Assembly (NCBI GenBank): GCA_016223145.1
Contig: JACRPN010000014.1
Span: 248,001 to 312,000, forward strand
Length of the DNA stretch: 64,000 nt
Origin: Armatimonadota bacterium
GTDB lineage: Bacteria; Armatimonadota; Fimbriimonadia; Fimbriimonadales; Fimbriimonadaceae
Reading direction: 5' to 3'
This document shows, in pieces, positions 9,666 to 16,888 of the stretch (positions are counted from its first letter, which is position 1; every line of letters begins with the position of its first letter). Made by a program: the position numbers and the translations under genes. A model generated the notes under the pieces. That model worked only from the letters and a program-made list of their open reading frames with translations. It was not told the origin of the DNA and did no database searches.

Positions 9666-9704
9666 ATTTCAGGCGCGAGCGAGGGCCTGGCCCCGCGCCG
9701 ATGA
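9666..9704 (+). CDS. Candidate AUU-initiated 12-codon leader peptide of infC
   Basis: A strong ribosome-binding site, AGGGAGG (9655-9661), lies 4 nt before an ATT at 9666. Reading from it gives [12 protein letters not shown] and a TGA at 9702-9704. That stop overlaps the infC ATG (9701-9703) as ATGA. The infC ATG itself has no well-placed ribosome-binding site. AUU is the classic start codon of infC in other bacteria and lets IF3 repress its own translation. Here the AUU frame is one base off the infC frame. Either it is a short leader that couples its own translation to infC, or there is an indel and the AUU is the true infC start. Confidence 0.4.
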   Translation: MSGASEGLAPRR

Positions 9705-10342
9705 TCAATCAACGAGTCCTGCGGTTCCGCGAAGTTCGCCTCATCGCGTCCGACGGCAAACAAGTTGGCATCGTGGGTTCCCGGGAGGCGCTCGGCATGG
9801 CCGAGCAAGAGGGTCTCGACCTGGTTTTGGTCACCGCCACTGCCAATCCGCCGGTCTGCCGGATCATCGATTACGGCAAATTCAAGTACGACCAAGACCG
9901 AAAAGAGAAGGAACACAAGCGCAAACAGCAGGAAGTTAAGGGTATAAAGATCAGTCCGCGAATCGCGGAAAACGATGTTGCGCATCTCTTGAAGAACACG
10001 CGTCGTTTTCTCGAGGAAGGGCACAAGGTCAAGGTCACGTGCCAGTTCAAGGCTCGCGAGGTGACCCACCCCGAAATCGGGCAGCGGAAGCTGCAGGCGA
10101 TGGCAGATGTGGTGGCGGATCTCGCAGTGATCGAGCGACAACCGACGCTCGACGGAAAGCTGATGATCATGGTTCTGGTTCCCAAGCCTCGATCGGGTAA
10201 ATCACATGGCAGCAAAGCTGAAAACCAACAAGACGGCCGCCAAGCGGTTCAAGATCACGGGCTCGGGCAAGATAACCCGCCGGAAGGCCTACAACAACCA
10301 CCAGTTCCTGCACAAGAAAGCGTCGCGGAAGCGACGGCTTGA
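9701..10342 (+). CDS. infC: Translation initiation factor IF-3
   Basis: IF-3 binds the 30S subunit, checks the start codon and initiator tRNA, and prevents premature 50S joining. The sequence shows the N-domain ([20 protein letters not shown]), the [20 protein letters not shown] segment before the linker, and the C-domain ending [11 protein letters not shown]. The start at ATG 9701 (MINQRV) fits the usual beginning of the N-domain, and no in-frame start lies farther upstream. After LVPK the frame continues for about 50 low-complexity residues through rpmI, overlapping it by 137 nt. IF-3 usually ends near the LVPK motif, so the tail is either an unusual extension or the result of a frame error. 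It is the first gene of the conserved infC-rpmI-rplT operon. Confidence 0.92.
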   Translation: MINQRVLRFREVRLIASDGKQVGIVGSREALGMAEQEGLDLVLVTATANPPVCRIIDYGKFKYDQDRKEKEHKRKQQEVKGIKISPRIAENDVAHLLKNTRRFLEEGHKVKVTCQFKAREVTHPEIGQRKLQAMADVVADLAVIERQPTLDGKLMIMVLVPKPRSGKSHGSKAENQQDGRQAVQDHGLGQDNPPEGLQQPPVPAQESVAEATA

Positions 10343-10406
10343 GGAGGAGCCCACCCTGTTCAAGGGTGAGAACAAGCGCGTGAAGCGCATGTTGGGACTG
10401 GCGTAG
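10206..10406 (+). CDS. rpmI: 50S ribosomal protein L35
   Basis: 66-residue basic protein of the large ribosomal subunit. It starts [20 protein letters not shown] and ends [14 protein letters not shown], the normal L35 length and pattern ([20 protein letters not shown] and the HxxxKKxxKRKR-like middle, here [10 protein letters not shown]). The whole first two thirds lie inside the extended infC frame. No clear ribosome-binding site precedes ATG 10206, so it probably depends on ribosomes translating infC, as is known for rpmI in other bacteria. Confidence 0.95.
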   Translation: MAAKLKTNKTAAKRFKITGSGKITRRKAYNNHQFLHKKASRKRRLEEEPTLFKGENKRVKRMLGLA

Positions 10407-10410
10407 CTCA

Positions 10411-10447
10411 ATCGTCCGAAAACTCGGACAAGTCGGACGAGTCCGAC
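10411..10447. repeat. Structured rpmI-rplT spacer with two hairpins
   Basis: The 117-nt gap between rpmI and rplT contains TCCGA/TCGGA (10415-10428) and a perfect GTCGGAC-GA-GTCCGAC hairpin (10432-10447). L20 represses its own operon through RNA structure in some bacteria, so a regulatory role is possible. The GTCGGAC words also look like the dispersed repeats seen elsewhere in the window. Confidence 0.4.
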
Positions 10448-10523
10448 CTGTCCTCCACTTAGGACCCAAAACTCTACCGCTACCCCCTGGTAAGGGCGGA
10501 AACCGGTTCAAAACGAGGAAACC

Positions 10524-10871
10524 ATGGCAAGAATCAAGCGCGGCCTCATGCGCCATAAGAGGCACAAAAAAGTAATCAAGGCGGCCACGGGCTATTGGGG
10601 ACGTAAGAAGAACGTCTTCAAGCGCGCCCATGAGCAGGTCATGAAGTCGGGGCAATATGCCTTTCGTGACCGAAGAGCCAAAAAGCGCGACTTTCGCCGG
10701 CTCTGGATCGCCCGACTCTCCGCCGGCTGCCGGATGTGCGGCGTGAAGTACAGCGACCTCATCCACGGCATGACGGTCAAGGGTATGCAACTCGACCGCA
10801 AGGCGCTGTCCGAGCTCGCGATTCACGACTTCGAGGCCTTCAAGAAGGTTGTCGAAACCGCGACGGCTTAG
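10524..10871 (+). CDS. rplT: 50S ribosomal protein L20
   Basis: 115-residue protein that binds 23S rRNA early in 50S assembly. The sequence begins MARIKRGLMRHKRHKKVIKA and contains YAFRDRRAKKRDFRRLWIAR and FIHG-like LIHGMTVKG, all standard for L20 at normal length. A good ribosome-binding site (GAGGAAA) precedes the ATG. One unusual point is a CRMC cysteine pair at about residues 71-74 in the loop SAGCRMCGVKYS, where most L20 proteins have no cysteines. It is the last gene of the infC operon, and the next gene is convergent. Confidence 0.95.
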   Translation: MARIKRGLMRHKRHKKVIKAATGYWGRKKNVFKRAHEQVMKSGQYAFRDRRAKKRDFRRLWIARLSAGCRMCGVKYSDLIHGMTVKGMQLDRKALSELAIHDFEAFKKVVETATA

Positions 10872-10893
10872 GCCAACTCCCCCAGAGCAGAAA

Positions 10894-11628
10894 TCAAAGG
10901 TCAGGCTTGTGCAAATGCACCGGCTTGGCCTTTGTTCTCGTTCTGATGTTCAGCATCTCTACCCCCACCGAGAACGCCATCGCGAAGTAGGTGTAGCCTT
11001 TGGGGATGTGCTGCCCGAGCCCTTCGGCCACCAGGTTTGCCCCGATCAGCACCAAGAACGATAAGGCGAGCATCTGAATTGTCGGGTGGCGCTCGACAAA
11101 GGCGCTGAGCGGTCCTGAAAACCAAAGCATGAAGATGACTGCGACAATGACCGCGGCCATCATCACCGCCAAGTGATCGGCCAAGCCCACGGCCGTAATC
11201 ACTGAGTCCAGCGAGAACACGACATCGAGAATCAGGATCTGAGTGATCACAGACCGAAAGGTCAGCTTCTTAACGCTCGGATCGTGGCCCTCAACCCCTT
11301 CCAGCTTCCCATGGATCTCGGAGACGCTCTTGGCGATGAGGAACAGGCCTCCACCGAGCAGAATCAGGTCCCTGCCCGAGAACTCCTGGTTCGCGATGCC
11401 GAAGAGAGGCGCGGTCAGCTTCGCGATCCAGGCGATAGAGGCCAGCAAGAGGAGGCGCGTGATGAGGGCAAGAGCCAGTCCGAGCCGACGGGCTTTGACC
11501 CGATCGCCTTCAGGGAGTTTCCCGGCCAGGATCGAGATGAAGATGATGTTGTCTACGCCGAGGACGATTTCGAGCACCGTCAGCGTCAAAAAGCCGATCC
11601 AGACATTTGGGTCGGAAATCCAGTCCAT
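10894..11628 (-). CDS. TerC-family integral membrane protein
   Basis: 244 residues with about seven hydrophobic segments. The TerC signatures are visible: LEIVLGVDNIIFISILAGKL near the N-terminus and DVVFSLDSVITAVGLADHL in the middle. Each has the membrane-embedded acidic residues typical of the family. Family members are linked to metal ion (for example manganese) export and to tellurite resistance. The first segment starts immediately (MDWISDPNVWIGFLTLTV), so the chosen start looks right. It is convergent with rplT and 48 nt downstream of the acyl-CoA dehydrogenase gene on the same strand. Substrate cannot be read from sequence. Confidence 0.9.
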   Translation of the reverse strand: MDWISDPNVWIGFLTLTVLEIVLGVDNIIFISILAGKLPEGDRVKARRLGLALALITRLLLLASIAWIAKLTAPLFGIANQEFSGRDLILLGGGLFLIAKSVSEIHGKLEGVEGHDPSVKKLTFRSVITQILILDVVFSLDSVITAVGLADHLAVMMAAVIVAVIFMLWFSGPLSAFVERHPTIQMLALSFLVLIGANLVAEGLGQHIPKGYTYFAMAFSVGVEMLNIRTRTKAKPVHLHKPDL

Positions 11629-11675
11629 ATTGGGGCCGAGGATACTCGGAAACGTCTGGTGTGTGGGTGATGGCT

Positions 11676-12791
11676 CTACTTCAAGAGGGCCTTGGCGATC
11701 ACCAGTTTCTGAATCTCTGAGGCGCCTTCGCCGATCTCGGTCAGTTTGGCGTCGCGCCAGAGCTTCTCGATCAGATGCTCAAAGGTGAGACCTCGGCCTC
11801 CGTGAATCTGCAGCATGCGGTTGGTCACGTTGCGGGCCACCTCGCTCGCGAAAAGCTTCGCAAAGCTGGCCTCCTTCACGATGGGTAGCCCGTGATCGTG
11901 CATCCATGCGGCCTTCTGAACGAGCAGCGAAGCGGCCTCGACCTCCATAGCGCTTTCGGCGACCATGTTCTGGACCGACTGCATCTGGCTCAGCGAACGC
12001 CCAAACTGCTCGCGTTGCTTGGAGTACTCGATCCCGACCTCCAACGCCTTCTCCGCGATCCCGACGGCCATCGCTCCGATGCCCACCCTGCCCAGATAGA
12101 GCAGGCCGATCACGTCCTCGAAGCTCCCTGGCGTGTGCCAAGCCACGCAGTCTTTCATCGCGAACTGGAGCGTGTAGCTGGCGCTGACCGAAGTCGTCCG
12201 AATCCGCCCGAGGTCCTTGAAGCCAGGCTGGTCCTTTTCCATCAGAAACGCCGAGAGGTTCTTCTCGTCCAGCCTGGCGATGATGATGAACAGCTTGGCG
12301 AATCCACCGTTCGTGATGAACATCTTGTGGCCGTTCAGGTGGAAATAGCCCGGCCGACCCTCGATGGGCGTAGCCACGGTCTCCACCCGGCGGGCGTCGC
12401 TGCCCGCGCCTGGCTCCGTTAGGCCCCAGGCCAGCGGACTCTCTCCTGAAAGCACCCCGGGGAGATACTTGGCTCGCTGCTCATCGTTGGCGAAGTGCTC
12501 AAAATGGGCCACGCAGAGTGCGTTGATCGCCGCCACGTTCATGGCCAGCGCCGGGTCGGCCGCGGCGAGGATGCGTACCGTTTCGGCGTAAGTCTGTGCC
12601 GAATAGCCGCGTCCCCCAAGCCGCTTGTCAAGGATGCAGCTTGTGATCCCCAGGGCCGCCGTGCGGGTCCAGATATCGGCGGGGAAGGTGTCCTTCTCCC
12701 AGGCTCTAGTGTTGGGGAAGACCTCGTTTCTGGCGAACTGGCGCACGCCTTCGAGGTACCTGGCCTCTTCGTCATTGAAGTGGGGAACCAT
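11676..12791 (-). CDS. Acyl-CoA dehydrogenase
   Basis: 371-residue FAD enzyme catalysing the first step of acyl-CoA oxidation, with electrons passing to an ETF. The family order is complete. The N-terminal helical domain contains FARNEVFPN. The middle beta domain contains AWGLTEPGAGSDARRVETVA and MFITNGG. The C-terminal helical domain has EKLWRDAKLTEIGEGASEIQ, which includes the catalytic-position Glu (GEGAS, the family IYEGT site). Full length for the family and likely cytoplasmic. Together with the FadN-like enzyme at 7254-9437 it points to fatty-acid or branched-acid degradation. Chain-length specificity is unknown. Confidence 0.92.
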   Translation of the reverse strand: MVPHFNDEEARYLEGVRQFARNEVFPNTRAWEKDTFPADIWTRTAALGITSCILDKRLGGRGYSAQTYAETVRILAAADPALAMNVAAINALCVAHFEHFANDEQRAKYLPGVLSGESPLAWGLTEPGAGSDARRVETVATPIEGRPGYFHLNGHKMFITNGGFAKLFIIIARLDEKNLSAFLMEKDQPGFKDLGRIRTTSVSASYTLQFAMKDCVAWHTPGSFEDVIGLLYLGRVGIGAMAVGIAEKALEVGIEYSKQREQFGRSLSQMQSVQNMVAESAMEVEAASLLVQKAAWMHDHGLPIVKEASFAKLFASEVARNVTNRMLQIHGGRGLTFEHLIEKLWRDAKLTEIGEGASEIQKLVIAKALLK

Positions 12792-12877
12792 GACTCAGTA
12801 GGATACTCGGCAGGCTCGCGTGAAGGCTGGAGCCGGTCCGCGGGGCGGCCAGACCGATCAGCCCAAGAGATCCTGTC

Positions 12878-13312
12878 TCACCAGTTCTTTGGACCCGACT
12901 TCACGGTCACCTTTCCCGTGGCGGCATCCAACGCATGGCAGGCCAGACAGTTGCCCTGGAACATCGTGACGAACTTGCTTTCGGCCTTCTTCTGAAAGTG
13001 CGCCTTGTGGAGGACCGTCTTGAGCACGCCCGCCGGGCTGCCGTCCCGATGACAGCGCCCGCAGTCGGTGGGAATGGTCTTTAGGCCTGCAACCGACGGA
13101 TGGTGCTTAACCGTCTTCAGCGCCACATTCAGCCGCACGTCCTCATTGGGCAGCTTTATGTGGCAGTCCACGCAACCGTTCGGGAACTTATCCGGCGCTG
13201 TAAGGCCAGGAATTTTGGGCGACGGTGCGGGAGTCTGAAGTGAGGAGCCAAAGCCCACCGCAAGTGCGCCGATCGCGACGGGCAAGATTGAAGCGAGGAT
13301 CGATCGTCTCAT
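12878..13312 (-). CDS. Exported triheme c-type cytochrome
   Basis: 144 residues with an N-terminal signal or anchor (ILASILPVAIGALAVGFG). It has three CxxCH heme-binding motifs: CVDCH, CGRCH and CLACH. Additional His residues (VKHHPSVAG, LHKAHFQ) could be distal ligands, as in class III-type and related multiheme cytochromes. The mature part is short for three hemes, which is normal for this kind. It should act outside the cytoplasmic membrane as an electron carrier. No obvious redox partner gene is adjacent; the acyl-CoA dehydrogenase next to it is likely cytoplasmic. Confidence 0.82.
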   Translation of the reverse strand: MRRSILASILPVAIGALAVGFGSSLQTPAPSPKIPGLTAPDKFPNGCVDCHIKLPNEDVRLNVALKTVKHHPSVAGLKTIPTDCGRCHRDGSPAGVLKTVLHKAHFQKKAESKFVTMFQGNCLACHALDAATGKVTVKSGPKNW

Positions 13313-13429
13313 GGCTTCATTTTAGTGAACGCTCGGGCCCAGGAAACCGGACATCGAAGTCAGGAAATCCGTACCGGTTCCTGGATGAACCCCAAGGGCA
13401 GGGAAAGGGCACTAAAGCCTCGGCTCTCC

Positions 13430-15598
13430 CTACCCCTGCATCCGTCGAAGGCTCTCAAGCGACGTGGAGGCTTCCTCCCAGGATTCCATCGCCCCGGCAA
13501 GCTGGGCCTGCAAATCCTGGTGTGTAAGGGTCAGCTCAAAGAGGTTCGTATCGGCCATCGGCGCGGCGAGCTTGGCTTCCACGGCCTTGACCTCCAGCTC
13601 AAGGCGCGTGATGCGCTCTTCACAACCAACGACCACCTTCTCAAGCCGCTGAATCTCCTTGCTGAGCTCCCGAGGGCGGAAGGAGACCGCGGGATTGGCG
13701 ATCGACGAATGACGATTGACGGCTTCTGACGGTGGAGAGGAAGGGTCTGGGGTTTGCGGTCTAGGGTTTGGGCTCTGGGCACGCGAAGGTCCTGTTTGGA
13801 GGCGTTTCTCGACAGACCTCGGACCTCGAGCCTCGGACCTGCTTTCCCGTCCAGACCCCGGACCCCGCACCTCAGTCCATCTCCGATACTCCTCATAGCT
13901 CCCGCCAAACTGCTTTACGTCCTCGCGCCGAATGTCGAGCGTGTGGTTCGTCACCTTTGAGAGCAGCCATCGGTCGTGGGAGATCAGGATGAGTGTGCCG
14001 TTGTATCCGGCGAGCACCTGTGCCAGCGCCTCGCGCGAGGCCATGTCGAGGTGGTTGGTTGGCTCGTCCAGCACCAGCAGATTCGGGTTCTGAGCGGTCA
14101 GATGAGCCAACGAGAGCTTGTTCTTCTCGCCACCGCTGAAGGTCTTGATCGGGCGGAACACATCCTCGCCAGTAATCAAGTAGCGCCCGAGTAGGTCGCG
14201 TGCTTCGGCTGGAAGCAGCCCGACCTCGTAGACCATGTACTCCAGCGGCGATTGCTCCGGGTTCAGCTCGGAGTCGTCCTGGGCAAAATAGCCAGCTTGC
14301 ACGTTTGCACCCAACCTCGCCGACCCTTCCTGAGCCTCACGAAGGCCGAGGATGGTCTTGATGAGCGTGGACTTGCCCGATCCGTTCTCACCGATCACGC
14401 CCCACCGTTCTCCAATGCGCACGGTCCAGTCGAGGCCCTTGATAAGGGGGACATAGCTGCAGCCGGTGTAGCCCAGGCGTCCCGCCTGGGTTGCCACGTT
14501 GCCCAATCCGGTAGCGGGCAGGGTGCTCGATGGCGGAGATTCGGGCTGTGAGGCTGGGTTGCCCAGGCGGGACGCCTGGGCTACGTCGGCGGATACGTCC
14601 GGAAACCCGATCGTCAGCTTCTCGCACGCAACCACGATGTCCCCGCTACGCTTGGCCGCCTTCACGCTCGCCGCCATGCCCTTGGCCGCTTTTGGCGCCT
14701 CGGTCTTGGAGGCGATCAGCCGGTTCATGATCTTCAGCTTGCCGCGTGCCTGGGCGGTGCGCTGACTGTTCATGAACCGGCGCACGAACTCGTCCAGCTT
14801 GTCGACCTGCTCTTGCTGGCGCTTCGCGACTTCGGCCTGCCGAATCTCCTCCTCGGCCCTGAGCTTCAGGTACTTCGGGAACGGTCCGGGGTAGCTTTTG
14901 ATCGTGCCGTCTGCCATTTCGAGCACGCGATCGCCCACGTTCTCCAAGAAGGTCCGGTCGTGCGAGACCAGCAGCACAGCGCCCGGATACGAGCGCAGCC
15001 AGCCTTCCAGCCACTCGGTCGCTTGAAGGTCCAGGTGGTTGGTAGGCTCGTCCAGGATGAGCAGGTCGGGCTCTTCCAGGATCAGCCTTGCCAGCGCCAG
15101 GCGCGTGGTCTCTCCGCCCGATAGTTTGCCGGTGGGCTTGTCCAACTCGTCCTCATGGAAGCCCATTTTCATGAGCACCGTCCGGAGGTCTTGCTCGGCC
15201 TTGTAACCCTCAGCCTCGATGAAGTGCTCGTGCAGGGTCGCGTACTCCTCCAGGTCTTCGTCGGTGGGTGAGTGCTCCAGCCTGGCTTCCAACTCCTCCA
15301 GCCGCGCCTTCAGTTCCAGCGCGTGCTTCCTTGCCTCTTCGGCCTCCTCCAGAACCGTTCGTCCCGCATCGACCGGGTCTTCCTGCCTCAGATAGCCGAG
15401 CTTTGCACCCCGCGCGATGTAGACGGAGCCGCCGTCGGGCTCCTCCTGGCCGGTGAGGATCTTAAGCAGCGTCGTCTTCCCGGTGCCGTTGCGCCCGACC
15501 AGCGCCACCTTCTCTCGGCGTTCCAGCCGAAAGCTGACGCCGTCGAGTACCACGTCCGTGCCAAAGGCCTTCCGGACGCCGGAGACGTTGAGAAGCAC
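13430..15598 (-). CDS. ABC-F family ATPase (Uup/EttA-like)
   Basis: Soluble protein with two ABC domains and no membrane segments. ABC-F members act on ribosomes in translation control or antibiotic resistance. Walker A motifs are GRNGTGKTT and GENGSGKST. Signatures are LSGGETTRLALARL and FSGGEKNKLSLAHL, each followed by LLxLDEPTNHLD. The C-terminus forms a coiled coil (LSKEIQRLEKVVVGCEERIT). I put the start at GTG 15598 (MLLNVSGVRKAFG), where family homology begins; the frame stays open to 15697 but that part is repeat-like. Two segments look foreign: residues about 336-378, encoded by an inverted pair of GTAGCCCAGGCG palindromes, and residues about 573-636, a Pro/Ser/Arg stretch encoded by simple repeats. 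Both avoid catalytic motifs. Confidence 0.88.
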   Translation of the reverse strand: MLLNVSGVRKAFGTDVVLDGVSFRLERREKVALVGRNGTGKTTLLKILTGQEEPDGGSVYIARGAKLGYLRQEDPVDAGRTVLEEAEEARKHALELKARLEELEARLEHSPTDEDLEEYATLHEHFIEAEGYKAEQDLRTVLMKMGFHEDELDKPTGKLSGGETTRLALARLILEEPDLLILDEPTNHLDLQATEWLEGWLRSYPGAVLLVSHDRTFLENVGDRVLEMADGTIKSYPGPFPKYLKLRAEEEIRQAEVAKRQQEQVDKLDEFVRRFMNSQRTAQARGKLKIMNRLIASKTEAPKAAKGMAASVKAAKRSGDIVVACEKLTIGFPDVSADVAQASRLGNPASQPESPPSSTLPATGLGNVATQAGRLGYTGCSYVPLIKGLDWTVRIGERWGVIGENGSGKSTLIKTILGLREAQEGSARLGANVQAGYFAQDDSELNPEQSPLEYMVYEVGLLPAEARDLLGRYLITGEDVFRPIKTFSGGEKNKLSLAHLTAQNPNLLVLDEPTNHLDMASREALAQVLAGYNGTLILISHDRWLLSKVTNHTLDIRREDVKQFGGSYEEYRRWTEVRGPGSGRESRSEARGPRSVEKRLQTGPSRAQSPNPRPQTPDPSSPPSEAVNRHSSIANPAVSFRPRELSKEIQRLEKVVVGCEERITRLELEVKAVEAKLAAPMADTNLFELTLTHQDLQAQLAGAMESWEEASTSLESLRRMQG
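14469..14583. repeat. Inverted pair of palindromes within the ABC-F gene
   Basis: CCCAGGCG-TCC-CGCCTGGG (14472-14490) and CCCAGGCG-GGA-CGCCTGGG (14562-14580) are each hairpins. With their flanks (GTAG on one side, a GGTTGCC/GGCAACC side on the other) they are reverse complements of each other. They encode AQASRLGN and TQAGRLGY in the reading frame of the ATPase. Confidence 0.65.
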
Positions 15599-15805
15599 GA
15601 GGGAGATTGTACTTGGGGGGAGGGTTGAAGGGCGAAGGTCGAGGGTATGGGCGGTTATGGAGTGCGCGGAGCGCTTTGGACTGCGGTGACCTGTCACCGC
15701 TTTCGATCAGCGGACTTGTCCGCGCGCCTGAGGTAGCCCACGTAACTCCTTCCGCGGGACGGCCCGTGCGACTCGATTGTCACGAACAGTGGACAGGGGT
15801 AGATT

Positions 15806-16864
15806 GTGAATCAAGGCGCTCATCCCCTCATGGACGACGAAGCGGAACCCAAAGCCACAGCGCTGTCGAAAGCTGAAGGCGGTCCCAGGAAACGGCGAAA
15901 GGGCTGGCCGATTCCGGTGCTTTGGCTTGCGTTCGTATTAATGTACGGGTTCAAGCCCGATTGGGCGACGGCGATTTGGTACTGGCCGGCGTGGATTTGG
16001 GCATCGCTCATTGTGATGCTGGCCCTGCCGTCCCTGGCGTTTCGACGGCTGAAGTGGTTCGGCGCCATGCTGGTGCTCAGCCTGGTGTTCGCCCTCTGCT
16101 TCGACGACATGCCGCGCGGCGTCATCCGGAGCTGGTGGCGCGCCATCGTGAGCGGTCCCCCCCTGGCCGCTCGCCCGTTCGAGGTCGTCTCCGTGAACTG
16201 CGCGGGCGGCAGCATCGACGCCGCCAGGGAAGCGCTCGATTCGGGCGCGGACCTGGCCTTACTCCAGGAGTCGCCGGGAAGAGCCGAGCTTGAGAAGCTC
16301 GTCAACGAACGTTGGGGAAGCGAGGGAAGCGTGATTGCCGGACCCGACTGCTCCATCGTCGCCAAAGGCCAACTTTGGACCGTCGGGTTCACGAATCGGC
16401 CCAACTTCGCTTGGGCGCAATGGACGACGAGCAAGGGGCAACAGTGGATCGTGCTCAGCCTACGGCTTCAGCCGCCGACGTTTCGGCTGGACTACTGGAA
16501 TCCGGGCTGTTGGCGCGCCTATGCCGATGACCGCGCTCGGAGGAAGAAGGAACTCGACGAGATCATCGGCGTGCTGAGAGATTTGGCCCTGTCTCCCGAT
16601 GCCAATCCGATCATCGGCGGCGACTTCAACGGCCCGCCATCGGAGTGCTTCCAAGACTCGCTTCAAGCCCTTTGCACCGACTCTTACGCCTATGAAGGCC
16701 GAGGTTGGGGCGGGACCGGAACGAACGATTACCCGTTCGTCCGGTTCGACCAGATCTGGGTCCGCCCGGAGCGGAATATCGTGAATGCTGGAGTCGAGAA
16801 GACCGGTCACTCCGACCACAGGATGGCGGTGGCGTGGGTGGAAGGTCGAAGCGCCCCCGACTGA
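15806..16864 (+). CDS. Membrane-anchored endonuclease/exonuclease/phosphatase-family protein
   Basis: 352 residues. The first 100 include three hydrophobic segments (PVLWLAFVLMYGF, YWPAWIWASLIVMLALPSLA, FGAMLVLSLVFALCF). The rest is an EEP-type domain, with the N-terminal strand VSVNCAGG and LALLQESPG, the PIIGGDFNGPPSE motif and the final TGHSDHRMAV. These correspond to the metal-binding Glu, the DxN pair and the catalytic SDH of the fold. Such membrane-anchored EEP proteins act outside the cytoplasm on phosphoesters; the substrate is unknown. The start is GTG 15806, preceded by AGGGG; an in-frame ATG at 15830 is the alternative. A second run of genes on the plus strand begins here. Confidence 0.75.
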   Translation: MNQGAHPLMDDEAEPKATALSKAEGGPRKRRKGWPIPVLWLAFVLMYGFKPDWATAIWYWPAWIWASLIVMLALPSLAFRRLKWFGAMLVLSLVFALCFDDMPRGVIRSWWRAIVSGPPLAARPFEVVSVNCAGGSIDAAREALDSGADLALLQESPGRAELEKLVNERWGSEGSVIAGPDCSIVAKGQLWTVGFTNRPNFAWAQWTTSKGQQWIVLSLRLQPPTFRLDYWNPGCWRAYADDRARRKKELDEIIGVLRDLALSPDANPIIGGDFNGPPSECFQDSLQALCTDSYAYEGRGWGGTGTNDYPFVRFDQIWVRPERNIVNAGVEKTGHSDHRMAVAWVEGRSAPD

Positions 16865-16888
16865 GAAGGCGCGTGCCAAACTCACACC

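Noticed and set aside
9643-9939. GTG-started 98-residue frame over infC
   Set aside because: It runs through conserved infC sequence in another frame and shows no family similarity.
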